Source of the DNA: Talpa occidentalis
Taxonomy: Eukaryota > Chordata > Mammalia > Eulipotyphla > Talpidae
Reading direction: 5' to 3'
Assembly: GCF_014898055.3 (NCBI RefSeq)
Contig: NW_026555331.1
Location: 111,473,194-111,537,193, forward strand
DNA length: 64,000 nucleotides
Of this stretch, positions 58,670 to 64,000 are shown piece by piece; positions within the stretch are counted from its first letter, which is position 1, and the number at the start of each line of letters is the position of its first letter. Position numbers and translations under genes: made by a program. Under the pieces are notes generated by a model. That model saw only the letters and a list, made by a program, of their open reading frames with translations. It searched no databases and was not told the DNA's origin.

Positions 58670-58976
58670 TTTTTATTTTTTAAATATTATCAGCTGCTTA
58701 ATTTTTTTTAAGATTTATTTATTTATTTATACAAGCACTGGGCACAGTCAGAAGCGCGGGAGGCTAAGAGGATTCACCAGAACCAGAGTGGGGAGCAGAA
58801 CAGGCAGACTGACAAAACACACTGCTGAGGGGAGCAGCGGGCAGCAGGAGAGGTCTGCGCGCCATGTGGGGCCCTCCTCCAGAGGTCGGAGAGCAACCGG
58901 GGATCGAACTGGCACTGCAGAGGCTGCGGGCAGCCTCACAACCCAGCGCTCAACCACTGCGCCACCAGGGAGGCCC
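58670..58976 (-). mobile_element. tRNA-derived SINE copy 13 with a compound tail
   Basis: This is a reverse-complement copy of the young type with a well-preserved head (CACTGCGCCACCAGGGAGG). Read in SINE orientation, the first A run is followed by about 20 nt of non-A sequence (58683-58701) and a second A-rich run before the duplication AACAACTAGTRGT (about 58654 and 58977). Confidence 0.9.
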
Positions 58977-58995
58977 AACAACTAGTAGTGATTTT

Positions 58996-59559
58996 GAGAG
59001 TGCTATATATGAAGTCCTCCAGGCAAAAGAGAAATAAGATGAAAATTCATAGCATCAAATGCTTTTATTGAACAAAAAAAAACTAAAATTAAAAAATGAT
59101 CGCATATTTTGGTATAAATGACTATTAATTTAAATCTGACAGATGAACCTTAAGAAAGACAGAATGTTCTCGACTGAATGTAGAAATTTTCATCAGAAAG
59201 AAACAAACTGGCTGAAAATATAGTCATATAGCCTTGGTCTTAAACTCTAACGAACAGGGTAAGAATGTCTACAAAATGTATAATCAACTGAACTTTATTT
59301 TCAAACTTATTCATGTACTAAGACAAGAAACAACATAAGACCCAAGAAAACTCAAATACTTTTTTATAGCCTCTCACAGTATAATCTTTCCTAATTTCAT
59401 TTCATATCTTTCCATCCTTTTGAATGTTTAAACTACCTCAGTACCAAAATAAGAAGATTCAAAAATCAAAGATGAGAAATCTGAAAGTTTAAGCTCACCT
59501 TTGAATCAATTTTAAAGGAGCATAGAGAGTAAAAGTAATGACTATGAAAGTCATCTATA
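58996..59559. other. Intron, nothing assigned
   Basis: AT-rich; could include old L1 text but no block is clear. Confidence 0.45.
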
Positions 59560-59574
59560 AGAAAGTTCCATTCA

Positions 59575-59876
59575 GGGCCTCCCTGGTGACACAAGGGGTT
59601 AAGCACCGCACTATGAAGCAGTCCGTGGCCTCTGCAGCATGAGTTCGATCCCCAGCCAGCCAGGAAGCTCCCCACATGGTGCAGCAGACCTCTCCTGACT
59701 CGCCCACTGCTCCCCTCAGCAGTGTAATTCAGTCAGTCTGCCTGTTCTGCTCCCTGCTCTGTCTCTGGTGAATCCACTCACTGCCCCACCCCCCCACCCT
59801 CGGCATCTCTGGCCTGTACCCCAGCTCTTGTATGCATAAATAAATAAAATCTTAAAAAAAAAAAAAGAATTAAAAA
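59575..59876 (+). mobile_element. tRNA-derived SINE copy 14 (GACACAAGGGG head type)
   Basis: The head GGTGACACAAGGGGTTAAGC and B box GAGTTCGATCCC are intact. The tail is TATGCATAAATAAATAAAAT and the poly(A) is interrupted by GAATT. The duplication is imperfect (GAAAGTTCCATTCA / AAAAGTTCCTGTCA). The left border of a MIR fragment follows. Confidence 0.92.
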
Positions 59877-59944
59877 AAAAGTTCCTGTCAGTAGACTACA
59901 CATATGGATGGAGGATGGACAGAAGTTTGAGAAGACAGAGCTGG

Positions 59945-60150
59945 AGTCTCTCAGGTCCATTTGCTAACAATTTCTCTTTATGCTACATGCACAACCTCTC
60001 CGAGCCCCAATTTTTTCCCCAACATGGCAAATAATGCACATTTCATTAGGACTGCTGTGAGCATGAAATGAGCGTACATCACACAAACACTAACACAGTC
60101 CCTGACACATAATAGGACTAATAGATATTACTACCTATTTCTGACACCAG
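59945..60150 (+). mobile_element. MIR SINE, 3' part, plus strand
   Basis: CTCTCCGAGCCCCAATTTTT, GACTGCTGTGAGCATGAAAT and AGTCCCTGACACATAATAGG match the MIR 3' half. Confidence 0.65.
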
Positions 60151-60477
60151 GATCATTTTTTTTTTTTTTCAGATGTGTAAATACATGAAAAGCTGCAAAG
60201 AGCTTCTGAATTGTATGCTCTGTCACATAGAAAGGAAAGAGGTTAATATTCCTTGGGTTTTTATACTCCCTTCCTATCCTTAGGGTTTTAAAGTTTCTTT
60301 CACATGAAAATTTCATCCAGATATTCATTTAAATGTAAACATTCAATTAATTATCACTTGTTTCATCTGAAGCCCTCTCCAATAAACAGGATGAGAAACC
60401 AAACTCAGGTCGGAACCAAAACAGGACTGACTTCACCATCTTGTTTATCTTCCTGCTTTGTTTCCATTATTTTATTA

Positions 60478-60746
60478 TTTTTTTAAGAATTATTTATTTA
60501 TTTATACAAGCACTGTGGGTACAGTCAGAAGTACGGGAGGATGAGAGAATTTACCAGAGCCAAAGCGGGGAACAGAACAGGCAGAGCGATGAAATGCACT
60601 GCTGAGGGGAGCAGCGGGCATGGCAGGAGAGGTCTGTCGCGCCATGTGGGACCCTCGCCCAGTGGCCAGGGATCTAACAGGCGCTGCAGAGCCTGTGGGC
60701 AGCTTCGCAGCCCAGCGCTCAACCGCTGAGCCACCAGGGGAGGCCC
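60478..60746 (-). mobile_element. tRNA-derived SINE copy 15
   Basis: This is a reverse-complement copy, tail AATTATTTATTTATTTATAC, with a well-preserved body. It is flanked by TGTTTCCATTATTTTATT on both sides (about 60459 and 60747), an almost perfect duplication. Confidence 0.94.
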
Positions 60747-60859
60747 TGTTTCCATTATTTTATTTACCTCCTGACATATGATTCCTATGCCCTCGAAACA
60801 AAAGAAAGCTTTTCTATGAAAGTAAATCAGAGGGCTAAGGTTTCCTCCCCTAGGGAAGT

Positions 60860-60990
60860 GACAAGAGCATGGGACCCGTAGTCAGCACAGCTCCTGTGCG
60901 CTGTAGCGACAGTCACCCTTGCCTTCATTCAGACGCCCCTCTTGGAAAATGGAAAAAAGAGCACTTTGATACCTCTCCTAGCCTTGGCCC
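60860..60990 (+). mobile_element. Possible MIR SINE, plus strand
   Basis: AGAGCATGGGACCCGTAGTC resembles the MIR head 'AGAGCACGGGCTCTGGAGTC', and TTGGAAAATGGAAAAAAG resembles the core. Weak. Confidence 0.35.
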
Positions 60991-62154
60991 CCTGTTAGGA
61001 TTGTGGTGCACATACTGTATGTAGTTACTCCCTCAGCAACCTTCCAAACATACACTCTCCGAGGCTCAGTAAGGCTTCCTTCACAAGTCTCTATTTCTGG
61101 CTCCTCTCCGACAATCACCACAATGGCCTCCTAAAAGTTCCATCCTCACCTTCCTGGCATCTTCTAATCAGGACTAACTTTCCACATTGAGATAAAACGG
61201 ATAATTAGAAAAAGTTTATTTCAAACCCAATTTCATAGATGCTAGAGCTCAGTAGACAAGGAGCAACACTTCTAATACATGCCCTCAGAAACTCAACAAG
61301 CCAACTATTGCCTAATATCTGTCCCCTGAGGCTCTCCAGTCCACGGATACAGCTTTATACCATTTGGCTTGACAAAGACCCTTACTCTCCTGCCGGATTT
61401 ATGCCCTCCCACCTGGAGCTCACCTGCAGGCTCTGACTTTATCTTGAGCCTTGTCTTGATGTCTTGATTGTCTTGATGTCCCCTCAGCCTCTGCCAGGAT
61501 ATGACATAGAAGGCTGGGATAACATCCTTTATTCAATACACTTAAGAAGCTGTTGGGGGCAAGGAGACAGGGAGAGGAGCATTTCTCTCCCAAGCTTTGG
61601 GGAGGGGATATGTAGGGCAATTTTGTTGCATGTTAATCTAAATGTCAAGTGAAGTATTTCAATCAGTGAGTCCTTACTGGAGGGACTACCAATTCTGTAT
61701 TCACCAGGTCCGATCCCAGTCTCAGGAAAGGTCTGTGAGCAGTTATCCTGTGCCAGTATCAGACCCTCTCCTTCTTCCCCAAGTTCAGTCTAGGGCAGGC
61801 AGAGGGGGGACTCACTTAACTGTGAGCCCCAGTGAAAGTAAATGAAAAAAGAGAAAATACTGACTTTTTTTATCTTTCTTCTGGTACACAAACATTTACT
61901 ACCCTTTTGGGTAACACATGGCATTATACCATCTGTAATAGATATAAGCTGAAAATAACGGTTTTGAGGGATTTATAAATCCACAAAGAACAGAAGACAC
62001 ATTGTCTGGTGCTACTTGTAGCAGAATTGCACCAACAACTTTAACAGATTTCTATGTGTCCTCAAAGAACCCATTTCCACTTCAATTTCCAATACTTTGC
62101 CGTGACATAAAATAGAATACTACTGTAGCCCCCACCCCACATAACAGCACAAAC
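60991..62154. other. Intron, mostly unassigned
   Basis: A local micro-repeat TGTCTTGATGTCTTGATTGT then CTTGATGTC lies at 61452-61480. No exon or named repeat recognised. Confidence 0.45.
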
Positions 62155-62245
62155 CCTCTCTTCCCTAGGATTGTTGTGAGGATCAGACTATTCAAACATG
62201 AAAATTATTTGGCACAAAAATGTATTCCAAAAATTGATAATTCTA
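62155..62245 (+). mobile_element. MIR SINE 3' fragment, plus strand
   Basis: TAGGATTGTTGTGAGGATCA then GACTATTCAA and TTATTTGGCAC correspond to the MIR 3' part. It is short. Confidence 0.5.
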
Positions 62246-62314
62246 TTTCCCCTGCATTCATATTAGGAATTCCAATTAATTTTTGAGGGACAGAGCAATG
62301 AATTTAGTGGCAAA

Positions 62315-62470
62315 TGTACAAACTTCTGGAGAGACTTTTGGTCCAGCTCTGTCATGTCCTAGCTATTTAGTATGCCGTAAGTTTGGTATTTCACTGTCTT
62401 TCACTGCAAATAGATGGCACTTACTTTGGAGGGAGTTAATGCTTTGTAAATGAGATGACACTTGTCACCA
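62315..62470 (+). mobile_element. MIR SINE, plus strand
   Basis: TTTGGTCCAGCTCTGTCATG then TCCTAGCTATTTAGTATG matches the MIR core 'CCAGCTCTGCCACTTACTAGC'. The 3' part is unclear. Confidence 0.5.
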
Positions 62471-62945
62471 CAGAATCTCAGATAGCATTTGTTCACTTAG
62501 ATCTGAGGCCTATTGTCAAGCACATATTAGGGTTCCTTTATTTAAACACCATACCAATAAAACCTGAGAGAAGTCCAGAAACAGGAGGGCATCTGGACTG
62601 AAATCAGCATCAGCACCCTAACCGTATATGAGAGCATGCTGTGCAAATGATGAACCTACTGGAGTTAGGGCTTTACTCACCAGCAAATTCATCCAATCCC
62701 CCTTAGGCTGCACAGACCTAGTTTTTTAAGCTTATTTTTAAATTTACTCTTCTATTCCTGAAATTTCATGAAATCACTTCAGGGCATAAATGCTAATTTA
62801 ATCACATAGCATTTTTAACTAAAGTATATTTTTAAAGTCACAATATTTTCCAGCATAAATAAAACAATTACATCAAAATAAAATGCCCATTTGAAAAGTG
62901 CACAAACTCATGTAAACATGGAGGGAATAAGAAGAGGGTAGAAGT

Positions 62946-63213
62946 GGGCCTCCCCAGTGGCACAGTGGTTGAGCACTGGGTTGCGAAGCTTCCCACAGCC
63001 TCTCAGCGCCGGTTCGATTCCCAGCCACCGGGCAAGGGTCCCACATGGCGCACAGACCTTCCTGCCGCCCGCTGCTCCCCTCAGCAGTGTACTTGGGTCC
63101 TTCTGCCTGTTCTTCTCCCAGCTCTGCTCTGGTGAATTCTCTCACCCTCCCGCGCTTCTGACTGTACCCAGTGCTTGTATAAAAAATTAAATAAATCTAA
63201 AAAAAAAAAAAGA
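62946..63213 (+). mobile_element. tRNA-derived SINE copy 16
   Basis: This is a young-type copy with A box TGGCACAGTGG and B box GGTTCGATTCC; the body ends GACTGTACCCAGTGCTTG. The duplication AGAAGAGGGTAGAAG flanks it (about 62930 and 63214). Confidence 0.94.
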
Positions 63214-63228
63214 AGAAGAGGGTAGAAG

Positions 63229-63834
63229 AGAACATAAATCACCATTTTGAATTACTCATGGATATTTGGCCAATTACATTTGAAAAGGTCAAGAATTCTA
63301 GACCAAACTTTTCACTCTTTAGGGGTAACACTCAGGTGCTGATTATCTTCTTATCTTCCAGTTGCAGACCAGCTCCTTGTCAAGGAAGAAGTAAAATTCG
63401 AACCATTTTATAAATGAAAAAGTTTTCCTCCCTTAGGGCATAGGGAAAAAACAATCTTCTTCCAACCTGTATGTATGTGCACCTGGTAAAACTTTCAAGG
63501 CAAACTCATAAGAATTTTGCAAAATATTTAGGAAGAAACTAACAGACTTGTCTCACCCTGGTGCAAAGATTTGACTTTGAAATATTTATCATTGTGGGAC
63601 CCACAGTGCTTCCACCTTTCATTTTGCTGAAGTCATATTCAAAGGAAGCCTCCAGGAGGCCTAACCAGTGAGAAAGGTGGAAGTGTGCATTTCCAGGAAG
63701 ACCTGGGAGGCTAGAGACTGCTCACTCCAACCTATTTACTCTTCCTGCAGGAACCCCTCCCTAATCTCTTCTTCAGAAACATAGTTTAAAAGTAACTGAG
63801 ATCAATAATGGCTCCTTAATTTTTTTTAAATGGC
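63229..63834. other. Intron, nothing assigned
   Basis: Unassigned sequence between SINE copy 16 and the terminal L1 3' end. Confidence 0.45.
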
Positions 63835-63972
63835 CCAACCTAGTACAAGATGTTAGGGAAAATCATATGGAAAAGGGAATATACATTGGGACTCTGTACT
63901 AATCTGCACAATTTTCCTGTAAACTTAAAACCGTTCTAAAAATAAAGCCTGTTAATAAAAAAAAAAAAAGAA
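63835..63972 (+). mobile_element. L1 3' end with poly(A)
   Basis: TGGGACTCTGTACTAATCTG, CACAATTTTCCTGTAAACTT and AAAACCGTTCTAAAAATAAA are the terminal block of old L1 3' UTRs, followed by a poly(A) run at about 63958. Only the last 100-140 bp are clear. Confidence 0.75.
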
Positions 63973-64000
63973 AAAAAGAAAGAGAGGATGGGAGACAAGA

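Larger units (their letters stand above)
11701..64000 (-). other. ELMO1: ELMO1 5' intron, upstream of the start-codon exon (part)
   Basis: Because the start-codon exon has a splice acceptor, the sequence above 11700 is intron reaching toward the non-coding first exon or exons. ELMO1 is a very long gene in other mammals, so an intron longer than 52 kb is not surprising. No CpG island or clear first exon is visible up to 64000, apart from the weak candidate at about 11976-12330. Confidence 0.75.

Overview
The window is AT-rich nuclear DNA from a placental mammal. It is almost entirely intron and interspersed repeat. It holds old mammal-wide repeats (MIR, L2, MER5, MER20, MLT1 LTRs), ancient L1 3' ends, and 16 copies of a younger tRNA-derived SINE of about 250-275 bp with an AATAAA-type tail. 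There is no Alu, B1/B2/ID, Bov-tA, PRE-1, Vic-1, carnivore CAN, horse ERE or bat VES sequence that I recognise. That argues against primate, mouse-like rodent, ruminant, pig, camel, carnivore and horse, but I cannot name the host lineage from the SINE alone.

One real protein-coding exon is visible. On the minus strand, 11551-11700 is a complete internal exon: a good polypyrimidine tract and AG, 72 nt of 5' UTR with an in-frame upstream stop, an ATG, 26 codons, and a GT donor. The 26 residues are the known N-terminus of ELMO1, a Rac activator that works with DOCK proteins. The window is therefore the 5' part of the ELMO1 locus. Positions 1-11550 lie in the intron after the first coding exon, and 11701-64000 lie in the intron upstream of it, toward the promoter. 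No other ELMO1 coding exon and no CpG island were found, so the main promoter is probably beyond 64000.

Layout: 1-11.5 kb is intron with L2/MIR/MER5/MER20 fragments, L1 3' ends and two SINEs. The ELMO1 exon follows, and a non-repetitive, slightly GC-richer block lies just upstream of it (11.7-12.4 kb). From 12.4 to 39.3 kb the intron is repeat-dense, with ten SINEs, several L1 pieces, L2, MIR, two MER20 and a 5'-UTR/ORF1-3'-UTR L1 deletion derivative. From 39.3 to 58.7 kb there is no SINE of the young family; LTR-type sequence dominates (a probable ERV-like cluster at 42.0-45.2 kb, an LTR nested in an L1 at 47 kb, three MLT1 pieces at 48.5-50.5 kb), together with a long repeat-poor stretch at about 50.5-55.0 kb. 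From 58.7 kb to the end SINEs return, and the window closes in an L1 3' end.

The points most worth a second look are three SINE copies whose target-site duplications enclose extra sequence after the first poly(A) (3' transduction structure), a candidate alternative first exon just upstream of the ELMO1 start exon, a HAL1-like L1 derivative, three MER20 copies in one intron, an inverted MLT1 pair, and a run able to form a G-quadruplex. Apart from the ELMO1 exon, none of the short open reading frames in the window looks like a gene.
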